Assembly: GCA_019057775.1 (NCBI GenBank) | Contig: JAHLWT010000074.1 | Location: forward strand, 1 to 13,464 | Direction: 5' to 3' | DNA length: 13,464 bases | Source: Promethearchaeota archaeon | GTDB taxonomy: Archaea > Asgardarchaeota > Lokiarchaeia > Sigynarchaeales > SOKP01 | Shown: positions 1 through 7,756 of the stretch, piece by piece | How positions within the stretch are numbered: the first letter of the stretch is position 1 | Layout of the letters: every line of letters begins with the position of its first letter | The notes under the pieces: model-generated | What the model saw: the letters and a program-made list of their open reading frames with translations, nothing else | What the model was told of the DNA's origin: nothing | Database searches by the model: none | Translations under genes and position numbers: made by a program

Positions 1-231
1 ATGATATCCACGGTGACCACCACCATAACGGTAGCAACGTTATCCGCAGGAGCCACTCTGGGCGCGATGTCCACCGTCCTCCTGATCTTTCTGCTGGCCT
101 TGAAGGAGCTGGTATCAGCTGACTCGAGGAAGGCCCTCGTGGCCTTCGGGAGAGCCCTCACCATAGGGATACTGCCGCTGCTCATCTCGTTCACGTTCAT
201 CGTCTCATTCAAGGCCCTAGAAGTCCTCTAA
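1..231 (+). CDS. Small two-helix membrane protein, function unknown
   Basis: A 76-residue protein. A Thr/Val-rich N-terminus is followed by a hydrophobic segment at about residues 14-34, a short charged linker (KELVSADSRK) and a second hydrophobic segment at about 52-71, so it is probably a two-helix integral membrane protein. From memory, small proteins with similar TVTTT-type N-termini and two helices occur in other archaea, but I cannot assign a function. The ATG is at the first base of the window, so the true start could lie further upstream. Hand-counted G+C is about 57%, far above the AT-rich genes that follow, so this gene probably represents the resident chromosome rather than the glycan cluster. 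It ends 44 nt before the next gene and may not share its transcript. Confidence 0.6.
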   Translation: MISTVTTTITVATLSAGATLGAMSTVLLIFLLALKELVSADSRKALVAFGRALTIGILPLLISFTFIVSFKALEVL

Positions 232-275
232 CTAATCGCGAGCGCACGTGAATTCAAATAGGTAATTTTTCGGAA

Positions 276-1268
276 ATGAACTCACGGTCTTCTAAAATTA
301 GTATCGGGATTATTGGAGGATCTGGTTACGTTGGTTCAAACCTGGCAAGATATTTCAAAAGTTCAAATAAAGTCAAGGTCTTAGATATTGCTCCTCTCCC
401 AGAAGAACTTATTGGAGAAGTTTCCTATCAAAAATGCGATATTAGGAACTATAATGATGTATTCAAATGCCTTAGAGATATTGATTTTGTCATTCATACG
501 GGTATCATTCAAATTCCCAAAATAAATGATGAGAAAAAACTTGGTTATGAAGTGAATATCCTAGGCACCCAGAATATATGTAAGGCCGTAGATGAGATAT
601 CGCGCATAAAAGGAATTATATTAGCCGGATCGTGGCATGTCTACGGAGAAGGAAAATATACAGATATCATAGATGAGGAGTTTGGCTATAGACCAGACCG
701 AGTTGAGAATAGAGCCCGGCTTTATGTCCTCTGCAAGATGGTTCAGGAGGGCATTTTCAGATATTATAACAAAATGTCGGAAAAGGATTTTGGAATTATT
801 CGTATGGGAACTGTTCTGGGTAAGAGAATGCCTGAAAAGACGGCTGCAAACATATTTATTACCAGAGGTCTAAGAGGTGAATCTATAACTCCATATAAAC
901 ATAGCATGTACAGACCAATGTTATATGTTGATATCAATGATATCTGCAAGGCATTTGATTTATTCATGAATAAAATCATTAGAAATAAAGTTGACGGAGA
1001 GGACAATTCTATAGTTAATGTCTGTTGGCCGAATCCAATAACAATAGTGGAACTGGCTGAAATTATTAGGTCGTCAATAATTAGAAAAAGTAAAGATAAG
1101 ATAAGACCTGAAATTGAAATAGTCGATAAGGATACTCCAATGTTATACACTCCAGATGATAAGGCTTCACTTAAATTGAATATTAAAAAGACGGAAGATT
1201 TCCTAGGCCTAAAAATCCTTATTGATCCTAGTAAAACCATTGATAGAATCATAGAAGAAAGAATTTAG
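276..1268 (+). CDS. Extended SDR sugar-nucleotide epimerase/dehydratase family protein
   Basis: A 330-residue NAD(P)-dependent extended short-chain dehydrogenase/reductase of the sugar-nucleotide epimerase/dehydratase group, presumably cytosolic. The N-terminal Rossmann fold carries the G-x-x-G-x-x-G loop (G14, G17, G20), followed by an acidic residue after the second strand (D37 in VLDIAP). The serine region reads GSWHVYGEG, with S119 the likely catalytic Ser, and the YxxxK pair is Y150/K154. The usual family length is 300-350 residues, so it looks complete. The substrate cannot be read from sequence; a role in making or interconverting an activated sugar for this cluster is inferred. The ATG at 276 has no good Shine-Dalgarno match and could be leaderless. 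It opens the AT-rich cluster and sits 2 nt before the next gene. Confidence 0.85.
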   Translation: MNSRSSKISIGIIGGSGYVGSNLARYFKSSNKVKVLDIAPLPEELIGEVSYQKCDIRNYNDVFKCLRDIDFVIHTGIIQIPKINDEKKLGYEVNILGTQNICKAVDEISRIKGIILAGSWHVYGEGKYTDIIDEEFGYRPDRVENRARLYVLCKMVQEGIFRYYNKMSEKDFGIIRMGTVLGKRMPEKTAANIFITRGLRGESITPYKHSMYRPMLYVDINDICKAFDLFMNKIIRNKVDGEDNSIVNVCWPNPITIVELAEIIRSSIIRKSKDKIRPEIEIVDKDTPMLYTPDDKASLKLNIKKTEDFLGLKILIDPSKTIDRIIEERI

Positions 1269-1270
1269 CT

Positions 1271-1954
1271 ATGACTTTAATGATTGATCTCAAAATAATC
1301 TCTATAATTCCTGCATTTAATGAACATGCTACAGTATTTGATGTGGTTCATGGTGCAAGAAAATATTCAAACCGAGTTTTAGTGATCGATGACGGTAGTA
1401 CAGATAAAACGGTTGAGAGAGCAAAGGATGCTGGAGCTATTATCCTAAATCATCAACATAACGAAGGACAAGGGAGAGCAATTATAACTGGTTTCAAATA
1501 TGCCCTTGAAAATAAAGCTGATATAGTAATAATTTTAGACGCTGATGGACAACATGATCCAAAGGATATACCTAAACTACTTGAACCGATAATTTCAGGG
1601 AAAGCAGAGCTTGTATCAGGATCGCGTTTCCTAGGTTCATGCGAGGGTATCCCCAAAATAAAGTTAATGGGTATAAAATTTTTCTCTGCAATTGTTCGAT
1701 TGATGGGATACAAAATAACAGATTTGACATGTGGATTTAGAGCATTAACAGTTGGTGCAATTAATAAATTGGAGCTTAAAGAAGCTCAGTACTGTGGTGC
1801 TGAGATAATAATGCAAGCCCTTAAGAAAGGAATTAATGTTGTTGAAGTGCCTGTGGACATAAAAGGACGCATAAAGGGTAATTCTAGAAAAAACATGTTT
1901 AGACACTTCTTTAAAATAAGTATCATAATCTTAAGAACAATCATAGAGGCATAA
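1271..1954 (+). CDS. GT2 glycosyltransferase, dolichyl/polyprenyl-phosphate sugar synthase-like
   Basis: A 227-residue GT-A fold enzyme of family GT2, closest in pattern to dolichyl-phosphate mannose/glucose synthases, which move a sugar from a nucleotide donor onto a polyprenyl phosphate at the cytoplasmic membrane face. Visible motifs in order: IPAFNE (13-18), the nucleotide-binding VIDDGSTD (38-45), NEGQGRAIITGF (64-75), the metal-binding DADGQ (90-94), GSRFLG (117-122), and CGFRAL (154-159). The C-terminal motif with basic residues (GNSRKNMFRHFF) resembles the lipid-facing end of the catalytic domain. There is no C-terminal multi-helix GtrA-like domain, only a short hydrophobic tail. ATG 1271 leaves a 2-nt gap after the SDR; ATG 1280 is an alternative start. 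Donor sugar unknown. It may make a lipid-linked sugar for use outside the cell. Confidence 0.87.
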   Translation: MTLMIDLKIISIIPAFNEHATVFDVVHGARKYSNRVLVIDDGSTDKTVERAKDAGAIILNHQHNEGQGRAIITGFKYALENKADIVIILDADGQHDPKDIPKLLEPIISGKAELVSGSRFLGSCEGIPKIKLMGIKFFSAIVRLMGYKITDLTCGFRALTVGAINKLELKEAQYCGAEIIMQALKKGINVVEVPVDIKGRIKGNSRKNMFRHFFKISIIILRTIIEA

Positions 1955-1956
1955 TT

Positions 1957-3090
1957 TTGAAAATAGTTCAAGTAGTACACTCATTTCCTCCACGTTACGA
2001 TGGCGTGGGAAATTACTGCTATCAACTTTCTAAGCATTTAGCTGAAAGAGGTCATCAGGTCGATGTTGTTACATCTAGACTTTATAGTAACCTTCCGGTT
2101 AAAGAGGTTATAGATGGATTCACGGTTCATAGATGTCCTTATTTTGGAACCATTTCAACTAATCGAATAACCTTCATACTTAATAAACTCCTAAATATAG
2201 AGGCAGATGTAATTCACGCTCATTCCTATATATTCTTAACAAGCAATCAAGCAGCATTAGCTAAAAAAATCAATCAACTACCCTTATTATTACATTTACA
2301 TGGAGGAATTGAAGCTGTTCCACCTAAGGGAAATATTTTAACTCGTTTAGAATATACAGTAATGAAAAACATATATGACAAAACAATAGGTAAATTGATG
2401 TTTAATTCAGCTAATCTAATTGCCTCTGTATCAAAACGTGATATCAAGCTTTCCCAAGATATTTTTCAAATAGATGATGATCTTTTTGAGTGGTTACCTA
2501 ATGCGGTTGATCTAAATAAATTTAATATTACTAAAAAAAATAATCTACCAAATAATATTTCTTACGTATTATTTATTGGAAGCCTTATACCTAGGAAGGG
2601 AATAGGAGACCTTTTAAAAATTGCTAAGCTCGTAATAGAAGAAAACCCTCAAGTAGTATTCATAGTTATTGGAGATGGTCCTCTTAGAAAACATCTTGAA
2701 GCATCTATTCCTTCATTTAATGGAAGATTAAAAGTTCTTGGTAGAGTTAATTCTGAGATATTACTTGAATGGCTATCGAAAGCATCTGTTCTCCTTCTGC
2801 CTTCATATTCGGAGGGGCTACCTACTGTTTGTATTGAAGCCCTAGCTAGTGAGGTTCCTGTTGTAGCCTCTGACGTTGGGGGAACATCAGAAATTGTTAT
2901 AGATAAAGAAACTGGTTTTCTCGTTCCACCTGGAAACAGTAAAATTTTTGTTAATAGAATTATGAATCTTCTAGATGATGAAAATACTAGAAGAAAAATG
3001 GGAAGAAATGGACGAAGATTAATAAAAAGATACTATACTTGGGATAATGTAGTAGAGAAAACAGAAAAAATATATGAGAAAATAGGATAA
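1957..3090 (+). CDS. GT4 glycosyltransferase
   Basis: A 377-residue GT-B retaining glycosyltransferase of family GT4. The N-terminal acceptor domain has the usual glycine loop (DGVGNY, 15-20) after a hydrophobic first strand, and an IHAHS motif (86-90). The C-terminal donor domain shows FIGSLIPRKGI (206-216), VIGDGPL (237-243) and the E-x7-E signature in SEGLPTVCIEAL, with E286 and E294 as the two acidic residues. Length is typical for GT4 and the motifs are intact. The start is a TTG at 1957, supported by GAGG at 1946-1949 about 7 nt upstream and by the conserved start of the first beta strand. The gap after the preceding GT2 is only 2 nt, indicating co-transcription. Sugar and acceptor unknown; probably adds one residue to a lipid-linked glycan on the cytoplasmic side. 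Confidence 0.88.
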   Translation: MKIVQVVHSFPPRYDGVGNYCYQLSKHLAERGHQVDVVTSRLYSNLPVKEVIDGFTVHRCPYFGTISTNRITFILNKLLNIEADVIHAHSYIFLTSNQAALAKKINQLPLLLHLHGGIEAVPPKGNILTRLEYTVMKNIYDKTIGKLMFNSANLIASVSKRDIKLSQDIFQIDDDLFEWLPNAVDLNKFNITKKNNLPNNISYVLFIGSLIPRKGIGDLLKIAKLVIEENPQVVFIVIGDGPLRKHLEASIPSFNGRLKVLGRVNSEILLEWLSKASVLLLPSYSEGLPTVCIEALASEVPVVASDVGGTSEIVIDKETGFLVPPGNSKIFVNRIMNLLDDENTRRKMGRNGRRLIKRYYTWDNVVEKTEKIYEKIG

Positions 3091-3116
3091 TTATCGCTCG
3101 TGCTTGAATTTTTATA

Positions 3117-4229
3117 ATGAATATCCTTTTAGTATCTTCGGAATATCCACCATATGGTTCTGGTATAGCAAATGTAGTTTATGCTCTTCGAGGCCAGTTG
3201 TTAAAAAAAGGTATTAACGTTGATGTTTTAAGTCGAGGAGGTGCTGACATTAACATAACTAACAGTTTTACTATTCTTCCTGGATTAGCTGGTCTAATTC
3301 CTTTCTGGCAAAAAGTAGCAAATTACGTATCAAAAGTATTTAATGACTATGATGTTGTATGGCTTCATTCACCCTTATTAATAAACATAAAGAAACTTCT
3401 ATGCGCTAAAAAAATATTTATCTCATTTCACACAACATACTACGGATTCTACAGAGCATACAAAAAGCACGGTATAAGCAATCTCTTACCATATTATTAT
3501 TTAGGAACTAAAATCGAACAACACTTCTTAAAGCAACTTTCACATAACAAAAACGCGATAATAACTGCAATTTCTTCGTCTGTTGTTGATGAACTTAATA
3601 GCAATGGATTGATTGTCCACCCTCACATCATTCCTAATGGATTTGATATTGACTATCATGGAACATTTGATAAAGATCATGCACGGGAAATCCTTCAGCA
3701 AAAATATTCGCTACAAATTTCTGAAAAAGAAAAATTATTCCTTTATATTGGCCGTATTACAGAAGTAAAACAAACTTTACTTTTAATAGATTTGTTTAAG
3801 ATTATTAGCTATATTAAACCAGATATTCAACTAATTATTGCAGGTACAGGAAATCTTTTTGAAAAATTAATAAAAAAAGCTAGGAATCAGAGCAATGTAA
3901 ATCTTTTAGGATATGTTCCCCATAAAAAGATTCCACTTCTTCTATTTGCAGCTGACGCGTTTATTTCGCTTTCATGCTATGAGGGGCTTCCATTAACCGT
4001 GCTAGAGGCCTCATCATTCAATCTTTCATTAATTTTATCCGATATCCCCGCTCACAGATGGATGATAAAATCTGGAATAGTTGATGGATTGCTCATAGAT
4101 TCTTATAATCCAAGTGCAAAAAAAATTATTAACTTTCTTAGTGCTGGCATCAATAAGAAAAAATTAAAACGCGCAGATAGCTGGGAAAAGGTTGCAGATC
4201 AATATATACAAATTTTTAATATTGTTTAG
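3117..4229 (+). CDS. GT4 glycosyltransferase
   Basis: A 370-residue GT-B enzyme of family GT4. It opens with the classic first strand (ILLVSSEYPP, 3-12) and glycine loop YGSGIANV. The donor half carries LYIGRITEVKQT (209-220, with R213 and K218 in the usual phosphate-binding positions), IAGTGNL (241-247), LLGYVPHKKI (263-272) and an intact E-x7-E in CYEGLPLTVLEA (E289, E297). It is similar in layout to the upstream GT4 but not a recent copy. There is no convincing Shine-Dalgarno before ATG 3117; the 26-nt spacer contains TTTTTATA directly before the start, too close to serve as this gene's own TATA box. It is separated from the downstream membrane protein gene by 8 nt. Specificity unknown. 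Confidence 0.87.
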   Translation: MNILLVSSEYPPYGSGIANVVYALRGQLLKKGINVDVLSRGGADINITNSFTILPGLAGLIPFWQKVANYVSKVFNDYDVVWLHSPLLINIKKLLCAKKIFISFHTTYYGFYRAYKKHGISNLLPYYYLGTKIEQHFLKQLSHNKNAIITAISSSVVDELNSNGLIVHPHIIPNGFDIDYHGTFDKDHAREILQQKYSLQISEKEKLFLYIGRITEVKQTLLLIDLFKIISYIKPDIQLIIAGTGNLFEKLIKKARNQSNVNLLGYVPHKKIPLLLFAADAFISLSCYEGLPLTVLEASSFNLSLILSDIPAHRWMIKSGIVDGLLIDSYNPSAKKIINFLSAGINKKKLKRADSWEKVADQYIQIFNIV

Positions 4230-4237
4230 GAAGAACA

Positions 4238-6415
4238 ATGGAAATAAATAGTCCTTTCCAAATGAACGATTGGAGATTCAGCAAGTTTCTCAAGGTAATC
4301 TTAGCCATTCAATTTACGATATTGAGTACAATGGCCTTAGATTCTGTAGGCTTTCAAATTCCGATCATAAGACAATTTATTGGATTTGTCTACCTAACTT
4401 TTGTTCCCGGAATTCTTATTCTGAGAGTTCTTAAACTACACAAACTCGGAAATATTGAAACAATATTATATACAGTTGGATTGAGTATCTCAACTTTAAT
4501 GTTCACTGGATTATTTATGAACGTGGTCTATCCTTTTTTCGGCATTTCTAAACCGCTTTCTAGTTTGTCTTTCATCATAACAATTAGTATATTTGTGTTT
4601 GTATTGTGTGTTCTAAGCTATGTAAGAGATAAGGACTTCTCTAATCCGATTTTTATTAATTTTGAAAATATATTATGTTCACCGGTACTATTTTTATTAT
4701 TAATTCCCTTTTTGAGCGTATTTGGGACTTACTTATTTAATTTTTATAATATTAACGTTCTTCAAATGTTTTTAATCATAATAGTTGCAATGGTAGTTAT
4801 TTTAATTGGGTTGGATGTCTTTATTTCAAAGAATTTATATTCTTTGGCTGTTTTTGTAATTTCTATATCTCTTTTATATCATACTTCGTTGATATCTATG
4901 CATTTGTGGGGCAGTGATATTCATATTGAATATTATTTTTCTAATTTGGTAAAGACAAATTCGTTCTGGGATTCGGGGATTCCTAGCAATATTAATGCTA
5001 TGTTGAGTATTACAATGCTAGGACCTATTTTCTCAAATATATGTAATCTGAGCCTTATATGGGTCTTCAAAATAATCTACCCATTATTATTTTCATTAGT
5101 ACCCCTTGGCTTATATCGAATCCTTCAAATAGAAACAGATGATAAGACAGCTTTCCTCTCCTCCTTCTTTTTTATGGCTGCTCCTGTATTTTTCGTATCG
5201 ATGATTCAGTTGGCAAGGCAACAGATAGCTGAGTTATTTCTAGTTTTATTAATTTTACTTATGGTAGACAAGAGAATCAATGAATCTAAACGATCAATCC
5301 TATACATCATCTTCGGTTTTTCTCTAGCGGTCTCCCACTATGGACTATCTTACATCTATATGTTCTCTCTTATCTCAGTATATCCAATATTGTTTTTAAT
5401 TGAGAACCAAACGATACAAGAAATAAAAGCCACTATTTATTGTAGATTTAGTAAATCTATGAATAATGGTCTAAAAAAGAGAAACATTAGTTCAGGATTT
5501 GTTTTATTATTTATTATATTTACAATAGCTTGGTACATATATGTTTCTAGCTCATATGCATTCTATTCAATTGTACACATAGTTAATCAAATCGCAAGTA
5601 ACTTATTCACCGATTTTTTAAATCCAGAGACGGCCCAAGGTTTAAAAATTATTCTAATGAAAAGCGCCTCACCGCTACGAACAGTCAATAAAATATTTCA
5701 TCTTTTATCTCTTTTTTTCATAGTAGTTGGCATTCTTAAATCATCCCTTAATATAATTAATGTGAAGTTTGGAGACGAATATAAGGCATTTGCCTTAGTC
5801 AATTTCTCTTTGTGCCTCGCTGGAATAGCTATCCCTTATTACGCAAGTAACCTAAGCGCTTCAAGGTTGTATCATATTACGATGTTTTTCCTAGCGCCAT
5901 TTTGTGCAATAGGCGGAATAACAACATTCAATGGAATAAAGGGAGTTTTGGGAATGAGACTGGGTGAGGAGAGTATTAAAGGCTCATGGACATTGTTGTC
6001 TGTATTCTTCGCTATCTTCTTATTGTTTACTTCTGGGTTTATATTTGAAATCGCAAAAGACAATCCAACATCATTCGCATTAGATAAAACTATGGATTTC
6101 TCAAGATTCAATGATAAAGAAGTTCATGCCGCTAAGTGGATAGTCGATATAACCGATTCTTATCCTATATATGGTGATCAAGTTGGATGGCTAGTGCTAT
6201 CTGAATTTGAATTTGGAAGGGTTAAAACTTTTTCCGCTGAAACAAAAGAGATACCTCCTGAATCATATGTATACCTTAGAAGTTTAAATCTGAAATATTT
6301 TATGGCTGAATTAAATGGAACAACGGTTGAACTCACAAATTCAATATTCTATAATAACATAATAATAAATAAGAATAGGATTTACGACAACGGTGGTTCA
6401 GAAATTCACCATTAA
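4238..6415 (+). CDS. DUF2206-type polytopic membrane protein (possible GT-C transferase or polymerase)
   Basis: A 725-residue membrane protein that I recognise as DUF2206-like, a family of archaeal membrane proteins often found in glycan clusters. I estimate 13-16 transmembrane segments between residues 18 and 604, then an extracytoplasmic C-terminal domain (about 605-725) with one N-x-T sequon at N693. Family-typical stretches are IPIIRQFIGFVYLTFVPG (41-58), GSDIHIEYYFSNLV (225-238), ARQQIAELF (326-334), and SHYGLSYIY (366-374). The D227-x-H-x-E231 cluster sits after a hydrophobic run, like the acidic loop of GT-C transferases using lipid-phosphate sugars; a transferase or polymerase role is inference. 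The N-terminal helices resemble the membrane part of DUF1616 proteins. AGGA at 4228-4231 lies 6 nt before ATG 4238. The 3' end overlaps the next gene. Confidence 0.85.
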   Translation: MEINSPFQMNDWRFSKFLKVILAIQFTILSTMALDSVGFQIPIIRQFIGFVYLTFVPGILILRVLKLHKLGNIETILYTVGLSISTLMFTGLFMNVVYPFFGISKPLSSLSFIITISIFVFVLCVLSYVRDKDFSNPIFINFENILCSPVLFLLLIPFLSVFGTYLFNFYNINVLQMFLIIIVAMVVILIGLDVFISKNLYSLAVFVISISLLYHTSLISMHLWGSDIHIEYYFSNLVKTNSFWDSGIPSNINAMLSITMLGPIFSNICNLSLIWVFKIIYPLLFSLVPLGLYRILQIETDDKTAFLSSFFFMAAPVFFVSMIQLARQQIAELFLVLLILLMVDKRINESKRSILYIIFGFSLAVSHYGLSYIYMFSLISVYPILFLIENQTIQEIKATIYCRFSKSMNNGLKKRNISSGFVLLFIIFTIAWYIYVSSSYAFYSIVHIVNQIASNLFTDFLNPETAQGLKIILMKSASPLRTVNKIFHLLSLFFIVVGILKSSLNIINVKFGDEYKAFALVNFSLCLAGIAIPYYASNLSASRLYHITMFFLAPFCAIGGITTFNGIKGVLGMRLGEESIKGSWTLLSVFFAIFLLFTSGFIFEIAKDNPTSFALDKTMDFSRFNDKEVHAAKWIVDITDSYPIYGDQVGWLVLSEFEFGRVKTFSAETKEIPPESYVYLRSLNLKYFMAELNGTTVELTNSIFYNNIIINKNRIYDNGGSEIHH

Positions 6416-6842
6416 AATACGCGTGATAGACAAAATTCTTTCCTTCATTTTAGCCGCCTCTATTATTGCTTCGTCTACTATATTGATATATATTTTAGTA
6501 ACACCAAAGATAGGTGAAACTTTCACTGAGTTCTACATTCTCAGCTCGAATGGTACAGCATCCAACTATCCTACAGATCTGAAAATTGGAGATGAAGGAG
6601 AAGTGATAATTGGCATTGTGAACCACGAATATAAAAACGTTACATATCGTTTAGAAGTTATTTTTAATGGATCATTGATATATGAAGAACAGGTCTTCTT
6701 GATCGAGAACGAAAAATGGGAAAGTCCATTCACATTCAAAGCAGCAAAGAAAGGAGTAAAACAGAAACTTGATTTTCTACTATATAAGTATCAACGGATA
6801 GAGACCTATAGATCACTTTATTTATGGGTCAGCTTTACATGA
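6393..6842 (+). CDS. Single-helix protein with DUF1616 C-terminal extracytoplasmic domain
   Basis: A 149-residue protein with one hydrophobic segment at about 15-36 and then an extracytoplasmic domain matching the C-terminal part of DUF1616 proteins: FTEFYIL (44-50), YPTDL (59-63), GIVNHEYKNVTYRL (74-87) and PFTFKAAKKG (112-121). Full-length DUF1616 proteins, as I recall them, are roughly twice this length with several N-terminal helices; here only the last helix and domain remain. Three N-glycosylation sequons are present (N53-G-T, N82-V-T, N92-G-S). The GTG at 6393 overlaps the DUF2206 gene by 23 nt; the in-frame GTG at 6423 would start 7 nt after it and is equally possible. Its placement suggests an accessory or partner of the DUF2206 protein. 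Biochemical role unknown. Confidence 0.8.
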   Translation: MVQKFTIKIRVIDKILSFILAASIIASSTILIYILVTPKIGETFTEFYILSSNGTASNYPTDLKIGDEGEVIIGIVNHEYKNVTYRLEVIFNGSLIYEEQVFLIENEKWESPFTFKAAKKGVKQKLDFLLYKYQRIETYRSLYLWVSFT

Positions 6843-7714
6843 ATAAATCATATACTATGTGCCTGCATTCAAAAATATCGATAGTTGTACCTACCTATTA
6901 TAGATGTGTTGAATTATCTGAGCTTTTTGATAGTATTTTAAGTCAGACTATTACTCCTGTTGAAGTTATTGTTATCGACGATCATACTCCAAATGATACT
7001 ATTAAAATTGTTTGTGAAAAATATGAGTTAAAATTTGAAAAGATAAATACTGATATTAAATATCTTAGAAATCCTAGGCATCAATCTGCTGCGGTTGCGA
7101 GAAATGTTGGTGTTGAAAATGCTATTGGTGATATTATTTTATTTTTGGATAGTGATATGATTCTTTATGAGGAATTTATTGAAAAAATCTTTGAGGTATT
7201 TAAAGATAATTCCCATGCACTTGGTGTTCAAGGCTGGATAATCAATAAGATAGAATATAATAAAATCATAAATTTTATTCATCTGTTACTTGCTAAAATA
7301 TTTTATAAAGGTCACTATTCTAAAAATAGTTGTAAATTCACAGAGTATCCTATTACGCTTTCAAAGATTATAAATTGTGAGTGGATGTGTGGTGGTAATA
7401 TGGCTTTAAAAAGGAATGTTTTTAATGAATTTAAATTTGATGAGAATCTTACAAAGTTTTCTGCTAATGAAGATATATTATTATCTCATTCTATTTTTCA
7501 AAAATATCCTAATAGTTTGTTTATAACACCTTTCGCCAGAATCATTCATACAAAAAGTGAAACTGGTCGCATGGAAGATGAAGAATTAGAAGAACATATA
7601 AATTGGTGTAGAAAATATTGTTTAAATAAATTATTTGGATTTAAAGGATTATTAATATATTACTGGCAGAATATAGGAAAATCAATAGTAAGAATATGTA
7701 AGAGATTTTTATAG
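6839..7714 (+). CDS. GT2 glycosyltransferase
   Basis: A 291-residue GT-A fold glycosyltransferase of family GT2. Motifs in order: ISIVVPTYYR (13-22), nucleotide-binding VIDDHTPND (45-53), AVARNVGVENAIGD (85-98), the metal-binding DSD at 104-106, CGGNMALKR (184-192), and an NEDILLS motif (210-216) carrying the likely catalytic acidic pair. A C-terminal hydrophobic and basic tail suggests membrane association. I chose ATG 6839 because it forms a 4-nt ATGA overlap with the preceding stop, typical of translational coupling; in-frame ATGs at 6824 and 6857 are alternatives. Base composition is extremely AT-rich (about 24% G+C in a 120-nt sample from 6961) and codons end mostly in T or A, more so than neighbours. 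Sugar specificity unknown. Confidence 0.86.
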   Translation: MNKSYTMCLHSKISIVVPTYYRCVELSELFDSILSQTITPVEVIVIDDHTPNDTIKIVCEKYELKFEKINTDIKYLRNPRHQSAAVARNVGVENAIGDIILFLDSDMILYEEFIEKIFEVFKDNSHALGVQGWIINKIEYNKIINFIHLLLAKIFYKGHYSKNSCKFTEYPITLSKIINCEWMCGGNMALKRNVFNEFKFDENLTKFSANEDILLSHSIFQKYPNSLFITPFARIIHTKSETGRMEDEELEEHINWCRKYCLNKLFGFKGLLIYYWQNIGKSIVRICKRFL

Positions 7715-7756
7715 AGTGCTAATCAGGGATAACAAATAACGTCTCATAGTTCAGTA

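Noticed and set aside
250..262. Weak TATA-like ATTCAAATA before the SDR at 276
   Set aside because: Spacing would suit a leaderless transcript, but the match is poor, so I did not list it as a promoter.
764..1252. A 162-codon open frame on the minus strand opposite the first SDR gene
   Set aside because: It lies entirely antisense to a gene with clear SDR motifs, and its translation shows no recognisable domain.
3109..3116. TTTTTATA as a promoter for the GT4 at 3117
   Set aside because: It touches the ATG; a start site 25 nt downstream would fall inside the gene and remove its first conserved strand.
1957..4229. Tandem GT4 genes as a recent duplication
   Set aside because: They share only family motifs; sequences outside these motifs and the N-terminal domains differ widely.
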